Shown: positions 7,942 through 17,621 of the stretch, piece by piece
How the letters are laid out: the number at the start of each line of letters is the position of its first letter
How positions within the stretch are numbered: the stretch's first letter is position 1
NCBI RefSeq assembly: GCF_005771535.1
Contig: NZ_VANU01000008.1
Span: 1 to 39,730 of the forward strand
Origin: Arcobacter arenosus
Lineage (GTDB): Bacteria; Campylobacterota; Campylobacteria; Campylobacterales; Arcobacteraceae
DNA: 39,730 nucleotides
Direction of reading: 5' to 3'
Position numbers and translations under genes: made by a program
Notes under the pieces: generated by a model
Database searches by the model: none
Told to the model about the DNA's origin: nothing
What the model saw: the letters and a program-made list of their open reading frames with translations, nothing else

Positions 7942-9915
7942 TTATTTTAACTCTTGAATCTTTTGATAAACTATCTTTTCATCACCTAAATCGATAAAAC
8001 CTAATTCGTTTAATTCTTTTTTGGATAGTCTTCTAAATAAAAAGTATTTTTCAATATCAAAAGTATTATAATTTAAATCTTCCTCTACACTTTCTTCTAA
8101 CATCTCAATATACTCACGAACTTCCAGATAATTATCAAACAAAGAATCATCATATCTTTCATAATTAGAATCAATAACTACATATTTTTCAACAATAACT
8201 TCTTTATAAAAATGCTCATCTTTTGAAAAGTTTGATTTATGCATATAAGATAAAACTGAAGTTTCATCTTCAAACTCATTTATGTAAGATGCATTATAAA
8301 TATCAATATTTTGAATATCATGTTTAGAAATTAAATCAATAGTATCCCATGATTTTAATTTTATATTTTCTAAAAGATCATCTTTTAGTATATGTATTAG
8401 TTTAAGCCTATTATCTTGTATCTTTTTTTCTATAAATTTATCTATGATTAGATTTTCAACTTCATTAAAAATTTTTTTATGATATCGTTTATTTGTTTTA
8501 GTATTTAAGACAACTATTTCTCTTTCTTTTTCGTAGTGACTTACATCATAAATATAGTATTCATCATCTTTTAAATCATCAAGTTCTAAAATCTTTTGTT
8601 GATACTCTTTTTCTACTTTTATTGATTCTTCTTTATTTATAAAATTAGGAATTGCTCTATAAACATTTTTATCATACTCTTTTGTGTATTCAAAAGTTTC
8701 AAAATCACCTGTATCAGGAAAAAAAGTATTGCTATCAGTTGAGTATAAAGAACTTCTAAAAGCATACTTTTGGGCAATATTTATGGATATTTGTTGCCAA
8801 TCTTCTGTTGAACCAAATTTACTGATAAGTTGAAGTTCACTTTGTACTGCCATTACTACATCTACTTTTGAGCTTCTTAAAACATCAAGGGGTATCTCTT
8901 TGTTGATAAGTCTTTGTGCTTCATCTATAAATATTGAAGTTGGGTGTCTATTCTCTTCACTTTTAATATTTAAATCAATTAGTTGTTCAAATACTTGTTC
9001 TAAAAGTATTTCTAAAATAGAATCAGGGATTACTCTAACATTTATTATAACAATCTTATTGTTTTGAAGTTCATTTACAATATTTACTGCATCATCTGAA
9101 GAAGAGATATATTTAGCTGAAGAACTAACCATAAATCCAAAAGCTTCATTCAAAGTAGTGATTACAGAAGGTAATGATGCATCAAATTTACTTCTATCCT
9201 CTCTATCTTTTTTTTCTACATAATAAGGTCTTAGTTTTAAAAAAAGTTTTTTTAAAGAATCTAAATTTAGTATCAAATTTTTATAAAGATTTTTATTTCC
9301 ATTAAAATATAAATCATCTCTTGAATCAATAGTTTTTTCTACTTTTTCTATAAAATCATTTAACTTATCAAGAAATTCGTATAATGTATCAATATCAATT
9401 GAAGCCTTATAAATATCAAGTAAGCTAAACTTTTGATTATCCAAAAAAGAGATATCGATTTCTACTTCTTTAAACTCTTTTATTAGTATTTCACAAGTTC
9501 TAAGAGTAGAATATAAAGTAAGACCCAATGAAAGTGCTGCATTATAAAAATAAGCATTTGAACCAGCACCATTTTTCCCAACATTTAAAATAGCTTTTAA
9601 AAGTTGAGTCATTTTAGTTTCATTCATCTCACTTAGGATATTTACATTTTTACCCCAAGGCTTACCTATTTCTATAATATCTTCTAATCTATTAGCTTTT
9701 TTAGCTATTGTTTTTACAGCTAAGTGTTCACTTCCTTTTATATCAAAAAGTAAGATTCCATGATTTGATTCCATTCGTTTTAAAAGGTTGGGATAGATAA
9801 ACCCTGTTGTTTTACCACTACCTGTTTGTCCTATACAAAGGGAATGGGTAAACTTTATATCTAGAAATGGAATTTCTTTTTTAATATCGTTATTTTTTAT
9901 TAGTCCTAGTTTCAC
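7942..9915 (-). CDS. Soluble VirD4/TraG-like P-loop ATPase
   Basis: The 657-residue protein starts with GTG, with AAGG 8 bases upstream. Walker A is GQTGSGKTT at 29-37, followed by LLFDIKGSE (55-63), a typical coupling-protein motif. Walker B is SIFIDEAQR at 327-335, and AVQSELQL (356-363) and ISINIAQKYAFR (376-387) match the sensor region of the TraG/TraD/VirD4 class in the FtsK/HerA superfamily. True VirD4 proteins have N-terminal membrane helices; here the P-loop is near the N-terminus and no TM segment is visible, so it is cytosolic. The last ~260 residues are charged and unrecognised. No relaxase or type IV secretion gene is nearby. It lies 9 bases after the 115-aa gene in the STAND operon, which suggests a role as a motor or assembly factor there. 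Confidence 0.75.
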   Translation of the reverse strand: MKLGLIKNNDIKKEIPFLDIKFTHSLCIGQTGSGKTTGFIYPNLLKRMESNHGILLFDIKGSEHLAVKTIAKKANRLEDIIEIGKPWGKNVNILSEMNETKMTQLLKAILNVGKNGAGSNAYFYNAALSLGLTLYSTLRTCEILIKEFKEVEIDISFLDNQKFSLLDIYKASIDIDTLYEFLDKLNDFIEKVEKTIDSRDDLYFNGNKNLYKNLILNLDSLKKLFLKLRPYYVEKKDREDRSKFDASLPSVITTLNEAFGFMVSSSAKYISSSDDAVNIVNELQNNKIVIINVRVIPDSILEILLEQVFEQLIDLNIKSEENRHPTSIFIDEAQRLINKEIPLDVLRSSKVDVVMAVQSELQLISKFGSTEDWQQISINIAQKYAFRSSLYSTDSNTFFPDTGDFETFEYTKEYDKNVYRAIPNFINKEESIKVEKEYQQKILELDDLKDDEYYIYDVSHYEKEREIVVLNTKTNKRYHKKIFNEVENLIIDKFIEKKIQDNRLKLIHILKDDLLENIKLKSWDTIDLISKHDIQNIDIYNASYINEFEDETSVLSYMHKSNFSKDEHFYKEVIVEKYVVIDSNYERYDDSLFDNYLEVREYIEMLEESVEEDLNYNTFDIEKYFLFRRLSKKELNELGFIDLGDEKIVYQKIQELK

Positions 9916-9924
9916 TTTAACACC

Positions 9925-10272
9925 TTAAAAACCATAAACTGTTTTTGAAAAGTCTGTTTTATCTTCCCGAATCTTTTCTTTATCAATTAATTCAATTAAT
10001 ATCAATCTTTCAAAACTTTTTTTATCTTCATTTTCTATGATTTCATCTAAAGAATAAATATCTAATTTAAACTTTTTCATTAATTCTACAGCAAGTGTTT
10101 TATCAATTTTATGTGGATATTTTTGCAAAATTAAATCAATACATTTGAAACTATCATTATCCATTAACAAGGTCAATAAAAGTGATATATCAGTTTTTTC
10201 ATCACTTTTAAGTAGTTCTTTTAATGCTTTATCTTCATCATTTATTATAATTTTATTTATATCGTGACTCAT
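9925..10272 (-). CDS. Small helical protein of unknown function in STAND operon
   Basis: This 115-residue, highly charged protein is predicted almost entirely helical by eye, with no TM segment, signal peptide or known catalytic motif. Short helix pairs such as DISLLLTLLMDND and CIDLILQKYP vaguely resemble degenerate ankyrin-type repeats, like those at the C-terminus of the upstream 2387-aa protein, but no consensus TPLH-type motif is present. It starts 18 bases after the stop of that gene and ends 9 bases before the VirD4-like GTG. This tight spacing supports a real translated partner, perhaps an adaptor between the giant protein and the ATPase. I do not recognise it. Confidence 0.65.
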   Translation of the reverse strand: MSHDINKIIINDEDKALKELLKSDEKTDISLLLTLLMDNDSFKCIDLILQKYPHKIDKTLAVELMKKFKLDIYSLDEIIENEDKKSFERLILIELIDKEKIREDKTDFSKTVYGF

Positions 10273-10290
10273 TATTTCCCTTCATATCTC

Positions 10291-13200
10291 TTAAAAAAGT
10301 CCAAGAAACTTTTTTCTTAATAACTTAATAGCTTCATCAAAGTTATCTACTTTTGCATAATCTAAAGCTGTTTTACCATTAATATCAAGAATTTCTTTAT
10401 TTACATTATTCTCCACTAGAACTTTTACAGCATCTATATCTTTTTCATGAACTGCATAATGCAGTGGTGTTTTATTATTCTGATCTTGTAAATTAAGATT
10501 TACATTGTTTTTTATAAGAACCTTTAACATATCAAGATTTTTATATTTAACAGCATAATGTAATGGTGTTACACCTTTATTATCTTGAGCATTTATATTT
10601 ACTTTATTTTCAATAAGTAATTTTAAAATACTTATATCTTTAAACATTGTTGCATAATGTATAGGCTTTCTACCTTCTTTGTCTGATTTATCTAAATCTA
10701 TTTTTTCTACAAAATGATCTATTATGAAATAACTTCCATTTTCAATTGCAAGAAAAATTAAAGATTTATCTTGATATGTTTCTTCTAAAAAGTTCATACC
10801 TTTTTCTATCAGTTTCTTAGCAATATTATGTTGATCATTTTTTACAATTAGGTAAAAAGGTGTGATTCCTTCATTATTTTTTATATCAATACATGCATTT
10901 TTATCTAAAAGTATATTTACAAGGTTAAATCTACTTTCTATAAGTGCTTTTAGTAGAGGTGTCTCCCCTTTATTATTCTTATGTTCAATATTTATATTGT
11001 TATTTAGAAAAAAAGTAAAAAATTCTTCATCCCATTCATAGGTAGGAACTGGAGTTAAAATTTCTCTTGAAGATAGTTTTCTCCATGACCTATCAATAAT
11101 TTTATGTAGATAGTTATTTCCATGTTTATCTGCATGATTTATAGATAAGCCTTCCTTTAAAAGAATATCAGTAAAATTAAAATTAATCTTTAAAGTTTTT
11201 CCATAATCTAACTTTTCACCGAATCTTCCCCTATTATATAATTTTTCGTATGATTCATCTTGTTTTTTATCATTTTCCAATGTTATAAAGTCATCCTTAT
11301 ATTCTTCATAAGACATTTCAATTGCTAAATCTAATAAGGTTTTTCCCTCATCATTTACAACATCTTTATTGGTGAGAAGTTTTAATTTTTCTGATACTAA
11401 TTTATAGTTTTTTTCACTAGCAGCAAGAAACAATTCAACTGTGATTTTTTCTTGATTTTTTAAATTTATTTTTTCTACGAACTTAAGAAAATCATCTTTA
11501 GTTGAGTTATCCAGTTCTTTAGACTGAATTCTTTTTTCTAGCTCACTTAAATTATAGTCTTCAAAATCCATATTTTCTCTAATGTATTTAAATATAAACT
11601 CTATAAAAATGTTTTTGAAATTACCTATATTATTACTTTCTAAGAATATAAATGCATTATTAATATCATTTTGTATTAGGGATAAAATAGATTTTTTTAA
11701 AACTTCATTTTCAAAAGTAAATCTTTCATGTAAATTTAATTTTATTTGAAACTTTTCAAGGTAGTTTAAAAATATTGGTTTAAACTCTTTAAAATCAATT
11801 TCTTTACTAAGAGATTTTTCTACTAAATCTACATATTCTAAGACTTGCAAAACAGTATCATTAATAAAATATTTTTTAAAATATTTATTATTCCAAATAT
11901 ATTTATTTTTTAGAATGATAATTTCATGGAATTTTTGCTCCCTAATACTATTGAAAAGTCTTTCGATTTCATTACTTTCATACTTATATTTAAAAACTTT
12001 TAATTTTCCATTATCAATTAACTTAAAAAATTCTACTATCGCAGTTAAATTTAATTCTAAATCATGTAGATGATAAAACATGATTTTTGAAAAATGTTCA
12101 AGAAAAGAATCTAAAATTTTTTCATAGTGATTTTCTATACTTTCTTTCATAATTTCACTATGAGGAGTATTTATATCTTTTATTAATGATTTTAGAAAAC
12201 AATACTCATACCTTTCATCAGTGTAGTTAAAATATTTATATATATGGTAAATATCATTTGATTTTATCTCTTCTAAAGTTAAAGAACTCGTTTCATATTC
12301 TATTTTGTATTGTAATTCTAAATATTTTATTTTATTTTCTTGAGCACTTGATTTAAAAAATTCATTTTTTTCATACTCTATTTCCTGTAAAAGTTTTTTC
12401 TTACGCTTTTCATTTAACTTACGCTCAGATATCATTTCATATTCTTCTAGTTTTCTTTTTTTTTCAACTATATCTACAACAGAAGATGGCTTTGGTGATG
12501 TGTAAGTACTTGATATACTTGGTTTGGGTATACTTCTTCTTAATTCAATTAAATTTATTAAGTTATTTTTATATAAATCAAACTCTTTATTTTCAATTCT
12601 TAAAAGTTTATTTTGGATGTTTTTAATAATTTCATCTTCATCTTCAACATAGTCTTTACAATAAGTAAGATAATTGAATGCATAAAAAATATAAAGTTCA
12701 TTATTAAAATCATCAAATTTTTCAATAGCATTTTTAATAAAAATAAAATCATTATCAAATTTTTTTAATGTTTTTAACAAAAGAGTCTCTATTCTAGGAT
12801 CATAATCAGGGTACATATTTAAAATTAGATTTTTAATTAGTTTTAGACAATTCTCATTTTTATAGTTATATGTATATTTAGTTGCTTTTTCTATATGATC
12901 AAGTAAAGTTTGTCTACTGCTAGACCAAAATTTAGAAGAATTTTTATCAATAAATTCTATAATATTTTCTGCTTGCTTATACTGATTGTTTTCTAATATT
13001 TCATAATATAACTTAAACAAAATATCAACCACTTCTTCATCATAAATTTTTAAGTTTAAAAAGTAAGTTAATCTATCATTTAAATTTAACCTATTGATTT
13101 CCTCATAACTAAGATTAATACCTGATTTTTTATACTCAATAAGTTTATCAAAAAGAGTTTCTATCTCATATGAATAATGTTCCCTAGATAAAAACTCTGT

Positions 13201-16200
13201 AACTTTTTTTAAATAAATTGGCACGGGATTTTCTTTCATTAAAATGTCCTTTTCTTCTATTATTAAAGAGGGGTTTACTAAAAATAATTTTTCAAATATT
13301 TCTACTCTTTCTCTAATGAGATCATCATTGGTATTCTTTAAATTAAGAATTTTATCGCACACTATTTTTATATGATTATCATATTCTAATTCTAAATTTT
13401 CTTTGAAAAAAATAATCTTTTCTTTAATATAATCTTCTAGTTTAGTTAAATTAGACTCAGTATGAATAGCTGATTGATAATATTTTAAAAATGAATATGT
13501 AAACAAATCTAAATTCTTTTTTGTTTTAATTATTTTATAAACATTTAATATTGTAAAATACTCTTTAAAGTATTTATATGAATATTCAAATTCCTTATAT
13601 CCTAATAATACACTCCCTAAATTATTCAGACTTGTCAAATATTCCATCATAAACTTTTCAGGATTTATCTTATAGAGCTTATTTTTAACCTCTATAAATC
13701 TATCAAATAATTCAAGAGACTCTAATCTTCTTTCTGTATTAATTAATAATAATGAAGCTAAATTGTCTAAGATAACAGAATGCTCTTCTGCCCATTTTTT
13801 TGAATTTTTTTCATAGATTTTATTTGAAACTAGTAAACATTCTTCATATATACCTATTGATTCATATATGTCGCCATTATCTTTTAATGTTTCTGCAAAT
13901 TCAAATAAACATTGTGCAAAATTTTCTGGTTTATACCAAAAGGCTGATTTATATTTCTTTCTTCTTAAAGTAACCGCTTTCTGATAGGATTTTATCGATT
14001 TATCTATATCTCCATTAATTTTTAGATAAATTGCAAATTTTTGTAAGCTACTCGCATAATTATCTATCCAAGAATTTTCAATTTTATATAATTTTTCCCA
14101 AGTTTTCAAAGATTCTTCAGATAAAGTTATTGATTCAGATGTTCTTCCAATACTATTAAAAATATAAGCTAAGGTATCTAAGCGTTTAGTGTATGTTAAT
14201 GTCCATAGTTTTATGTTATTTTTAGGAGATGATTTACTTACTTCTAAGTATTTTTGATAATGTTCAATTGTTTTATCTATATTTTTTATTTTATAATAAT
14301 TTGATGCTAAGTTATCTAAATTTGATAAATAATCTTCTAGCCATCTTAATGGATTTTCTAGGTACAACTTATCTAGAATTTTTTTGCACTTATTACAATA
14401 ATTCATTGAATCTGATATTTTTTCAATTTTACTTAAATAGTATCCTATTGAGTTTAATGTTTTTACATATTGTGCTGCCCATTGTGAAGAGTTTTCTTTA
14501 TATAAATCTTTTAAAAAGTTTAAAGACTCTTCACAATACTTTATTGAATCTAATATTTCCCCTTTACTGTGATTAACAACTCCTAGATTTTGTAAAATAA
14601 TAATATATGTTTCCAACCAATCTAATGGATTTTCAAAATAAAATTTTTTTACTATAGTTAACGATTCTTTCAATAGTTCATTTGCTTCTTTAAATTCAAT
14701 ATTCTGTATTAAAACACTTGCTAGATTATTTAAACTTTCTATATAGTTTTTTGCAAATTTTTTTTCATCTAATATATATAATTCTTTTCTTATCTTTAAA
14801 GATTCTTTGTTTAATTTGATTGATTCATTAAAATTTCCTAAACTAGAAAAGGATTGAGCCAAATAATTTATAACACTAGAATATTCTTGCCCCCATTTTG
14901 ATAAGTTTTTATTATATTCTTTTTTTAAAATTTTAAAGGATTTTTCAAATAAGCTAATCGCATCTATTGATTTCCCAATAGTTCCTAATGAAATGCCCAA
15001 ATTATTTAAACTCCTAGTGTAGATTTGTATTTGTATAGAATTATTAGGATCTTTCTTATATGGTATTTCTGTAATATAAAGGTTAAATTTAGTTAAACAG
15101 TTTTGTAATTTTGAATTATTAATTTTTTGATTTTGAATTATTAAATCATATATTTTATTCCATATTTCTAATTGATAATCTTTATTATTAAGATTACCAA
15201 CAAAATCACCAGTCTCTTTCAATTTAGAATTCTTCTCAATCAGCCAATCAAATTCATATTCTAAATGATAATCCTTAACTATTTTAATATAAAGTTTTCC
15301 CCACCTATTAGAATCAAACTCTTCATTTTGATATTTAGTAATTAACTTTTGAAATAAATAAATTAAGTGTTCATGAATTATTTGAATATTATCTTGATTA
15401 GATATAACATTATTAAACTCTCTATGGAAAAAGCTCATAGTTGCTTGTTTATCTTTTTGTTCTAATTTTAGAAACTCTTTTATTTGAGTGTGTAACCTCA
15501 CCCATATTACTGTAGGTAGTTCTTTTGTTATGTTGTCATGGTATGTATCAGGTGCAATTTTATTTATAAATTCTTCATCTATGGAAAGTAGTTCTAAAAG
15601 TTCTGATTCTGATAGTCCCTCAGTTAGATAAAGATAAGAAAAAACTCTTTTTATTAGTTCTTTATTGTGATGATATATAGTTGATAGATTTGAAATAAAC
15701 TCTTCAATAATACTTTTTTGAGTATTTGCTAAAGTTTGGTTAATATCACTTGATTTCCAATGTCTTATTTCTTGAACTGCAACTGAAATATATAAAGGAG
15801 TATTAACTTGTTTATATATATTCAATAAATAGTTCATTTGAGTATCTGTAATAGTTCTATCATATTGATTGAGTAAGTTAAGAACTAAGCTTTTTGCTTC
15901 ATTTTCTCTAAGTTCTTCTAACTTATATAAGCTTTCTGTTTTCTTTTTAAAGTTCTCAAAGTAATTACTATCCTCTTCATAGTTTTCATCTTCTAAAGCT
16001 GCAATTATAAATTTTACATTTGATGGTAAAACTTTCGATAACCAAAGAAACTCATCTTCATTGTTAACTTGATCTATAGCATCTATAAAAATCACCGTTT
16101 CATTTGAAATAGAGTTTAGATGTTCATATACTCTATAATAAAACTCTTCTATTTTTTCAGGCTCTTCTTGAAATGTTTGAGAATTTTTAACTTTTCTAAT

Positions 16201-17454
16201 CTCTTCATTTATTCCTAATTCTTTTAATATTGAAATTAGTAAATCAGGTGATGAAGATAAATTTGCAGTTGAACCTACAAACCTATAAATCACTTTTCTA
16301 TCTTGATATTTATCTAAACAATCATCTATAGCTTTTGCCATAAGAGAAGATTTACCCAGACCTGATTTTCCATATATTACTAAAGATTGATTTTCTTCTT
16401 TATTTGATTGTATATAATCATCTATTGTTTTTAAATCTTTACTTCTTGAATCTTTCAAAAAGTCTTTTAACTTATCATCTTTAAATCTTTTTTGTTCATA
16501 TGATTCTAACTCTTCAGGAGTAACTTCAATAATATTTTCTAAATACTTATCAATAGAATTCTTTAAATAATCAACCATTGTCTTCGTAAAGCTACTTTTT
16601 AACTCTTCATACTCATAGTTTAAACTATTGTTTTTTTCATCTTGAGATACATTTGTAAGGTTTGTAGTTATTTCATATATATTTTTAGTATCAATAGATT
16701 TTTTTATTTCATCTTTAAATCTAGTTACTTCTGTTGAATCAATATCTTTAAATTTACCTTCTAAATTATCTATTGAATCTATATTTCTAACATAAGCATA
16801 TACATTTTCATAATCTTTTTGTTCTAATGTTTCATCATTTTTACAAAGTTTATTTTGGAACTTTGTTTTATCTAGATATTTAAAAATTCCTTCAATTACT
16901 TCTGCTTCTGTTGCACTTGTAAAATATTTCTTTTTATCCTCTTTATTTAGATCTAATTTATCTACAGAATTTTGAAGAATAGTTCTTAAAGAGTTTTCTA
17001 CTTCTTCCCAAGTTTTATAATCTTCATACTCACCACTTCTTTGTTTTAAGATATATGAAGCTGGTATTTGATTTAAATCTAATTCATACCAAGTTTGTAG
17101 AAGAGTTTTATCTTTATCATTTTCTATTTTTTCTAAAATATTTTCAAACTCTTTTTGTTCTAGCATATAAGGTAAAGGAACCCAACCATATCTATCACCT
17201 GCCATGATTAAGAAGTTTGGGTGAGGATTTAGTTTTGAAGATTTTACTTCATTTATACAAAGTTCTAAAGTTTTTTGGTCTAGTTGAGCTTCATTTGAAA
17301 CTCCCCATCTTAAATCAATAGGCTGAAAGGTTAATCCATTTTCCGTACAATATTCTTTTATCTCAGGGAAAACTTCAGTTTGTAATAGTTTTCTCTCTTC
17401 ATTAAAATCACTAAATGTTGAACTTACAAATAGTCTGAATGTTTTACTTTGCAT
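10291..17454 (-). CDS. Giant DUF4062-STAND NTPase-TPR-ankyrin protein
   Basis: The 2387-residue protein has these domains in order. DUF4062 spans ~5-100 (RLFVSSTFSDFNEER at 7-21, IDLRWGV at 46-52, DRYGWVPLPY at 87-96), the domain found in eukaryotic NWD1, TEP1 and NPHP3-like proteins. A STAND/NACHT-type NTPase spans ~355-600, with Walker A YGKSGLGKSS (361-370) and Walker B VIFIDAIDQ (454-462). About eleven TPR units of ~46 residues occupy ~811-1310. A long helical region follows, with a Ser/Pro-rich hinge at ~1641-1657 and a coiled coil at ~1660-1700. Ankyrin repeats run from ~2030 to the end (for example KPIHYA, TPLHYAV). It begins a four-gene operon. STAND proteins with repeat sensors are the architecture of NLR-like antiphage proteins. 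The N-terminal effector activity is unknown. Confidence 0.85.
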   Translation of the reverse strand: MQSKTFRLFVSSTFSDFNEERKLLQTEVFPEIKEYCTENGLTFQPIDLRWGVSNEAQLDQKTLELCINEVKSSKLNPHPNFLIMAGDRYGWVPLPYMLEQKEFENILEKIENDKDKTLLQTWYELDLNQIPASYILKQRSGEYEDYKTWEEVENSLRTILQNSVDKLDLNKEDKKKYFTSATEAEVIEGIFKYLDKTKFQNKLCKNDETLEQKDYENVYAYVRNIDSIDNLEGKFKDIDSTEVTRFKDEIKKSIDTKNIYEITTNLTNVSQDEKNNSLNYEYEELKSSFTKTMVDYLKNSIDKYLENIIEVTPEELESYEQKRFKDDKLKDFLKDSRSKDLKTIDDYIQSNKEENQSLVIYGKSGLGKSSLMAKAIDDCLDKYQDRKVIYRFVGSTANLSSSPDLLISILKELGINEEIRKVKNSQTFQEEPEKIEEFYYRVYEHLNSISNETVIFIDAIDQVNNEDEFLWLSKVLPSNVKFIIAALEDENYEEDSNYFENFKKKTESLYKLEELRENEAKSLVLNLLNQYDRTITDTQMNYLLNIYKQVNTPLYISVAVQEIRHWKSSDINQTLANTQKSIIEEFISNLSTIYHHNKELIKRVFSYLYLTEGLSESELLELLSIDEEFINKIAPDTYHDNITKELPTVIWVRLHTQIKEFLKLEQKDKQATMSFFHREFNNVISNQDNIQIIHEHLIYLFQKLITKYQNEEFDSNRWGKLYIKIVKDYHLEYEFDWLIEKNSKLKETGDFVGNLNNKDYQLEIWNKIYDLIIQNQKINNSKLQNCLTKFNLYITEIPYKKDPNNSIQIQIYTRSLNNLGISLGTIGKSIDAISLFEKSFKILKKEYNKNLSKWGQEYSSVINYLAQSFSSLGNFNESIKLNKESLKIRKELYILDEKKFAKNYIESLNNLASVLIQNIEFKEANELLKESLTIVKKFYFENPLDWLETYIIILQNLGVVNHSKGEILDSIKYCEESLNFLKDLYKENSSQWAAQYVKTLNSIGYYLSKIEKISDSMNYCNKCKKILDKLYLENPLRWLEDYLSNLDNLASNYYKIKNIDKTIEHYQKYLEVSKSSPKNNIKLWTLTYTKRLDTLAYIFNSIGRTSESITLSEESLKTWEKLYKIENSWIDNYASSLQKFAIYLKINGDIDKSIKSYQKAVTLRRKKYKSAFWYKPENFAQCLFEFAETLKDNGDIYESIGIYEECLLVSNKIYEKNSKKWAEEHSVILDNLASLLLINTERRLESLELFDRFIEVKNKLYKINPEKFMMEYLTSLNNLGSVLLGYKEFEYSYKYFKEYFTILNVYKIIKTKKNLDLFTYSFLKYYQSAIHTESNLTKLEDYIKEKIIFFKENLELEYDNHIKIVCDKILNLKNTNDDLIRERVEIFEKLFLVNPSLIIEEKDILMKENPVPIYLKKVTEFLSREHYSYEIETLFDKLIEYKKSGINLSYEEINRLNLNDRLTYFLNLKIYDEEVVDILFKLYYEILENNQYKQAENIIEFIDKNSSKFWSSSRQTLLDHIEKATKYTYNYKNENCLKLIKNLILNMYPDYDPRIETLLLKTLKKFDNDFIFIKNAIEKFDDFNNELYIFYAFNYLTYCKDYVEDEDEIIKNIQNKLLRIENKEFDLYKNNLINLIELRRSIPKPSISSTYTSPKPSSVVDIVEKKRKLEEYEMISERKLNEKRKKKLLQEIEYEKNEFFKSSAQENKIKYLELQYKIEYETSSLTLEEIKSNDIYHIYKYFNYTDERYEYCFLKSLIKDINTPHSEIMKESIENHYEKILDSFLEHFSKIMFYHLHDLELNLTAIVEFFKLIDNGKLKVFKYKYESNEIERLFNSIREQKFHEIIILKNKYIWNNKYFKKYFINDTVLQVLEYVDLVEKSLSKEIDFKEFKPIFLNYLEKFQIKLNLHERFTFENEVLKKSILSLIQNDINNAFIFLESNNIGNFKNIFIEFIFKYIRENMDFEDYNLSELEKRIQSKELDNSTKDDFLKFVEKINLKNQEKITVELFLAASEKNYKLVSEKLKLLTNKDVVNDEGKTLLDLAIEMSYEEYKDDFITLENDKKQDESYEKLYNRGRFGEKLDYGKTLKINFNFTDILLKEGLSINHADKHGNNYLHKIIDRSWRKLSSREILTPVPTYEWDEEFFTFFLNNNINIEHKNNKGETPLLKALIESRFNLVNILLDKNACIDIKNNEGITPFYLIVKNDQHNIAKKLIEKGMNFLEETYQDKSLIFLAIENGSYFIIDHFVEKIDLDKSDKEGRKPIHYATMFKDISILKLLIENKVNINAQDNKGVTPLHYAVKYKNLDMLKVLIKNNVNLNLQDQNNKTPLHYAVHEKDIDAVKVLVENNVNKEILDINGKTALDYAKVDNFDEAIKLLRKKFLGLF

Positions 17455-17455
17455 T

Positions 17456-17498
17456 CTAGTAATTACCCTTTTATTAAATTAAAATTACAAATTACTAG
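17456..17498 (-). promoter_or_regulatory. Hairpin-forming leader enclosing the STAND gene ribosome site
   Basis: CTAGTAATT (17456-17464) and AATTACTAG (17490-17498) are perfect 9-bp arms. In the mRNA of the STAND gene the AAAAGGG Shine-Dalgarno lies in the 25-base loop, and the 3' arm ends just before the ATG at 17454. The Shine-Dalgarno to ATG distance (about 11 bases) is longer than usual and would be altered by folding, so this could modulate translation. A DNA operator is the other reading. Confidence 0.4.
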
Positions 17499-17621
17499 AT
17501 AACAATAGTTATTTGTTTCTAATAGGTTTTTCATTTTCACTTTAAAATAAATTTTAATCTAGAAATATTTAATAATAGTAGATAAAATTATTAATAAATC
17601 ATAATATTATATATAATAATA

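Noticed and set aside
7942-9915. VirD4-like ATPase as evidence for a conjugative element
   Set aside because: No relaxase, mating-pair or other transfer gene is in the window, and the protein lacks the membrane anchor of coupling proteins.
14229-14576. Plus-strand open frame of 115 codons inside the giant STAND gene
   Set aside because: It lies antisense to the TPR-coding region, where AT-rich repeats create long open frames; its peptide is a low-complexity Leu/Phe/Tyr stretch with no ribosome site seen.
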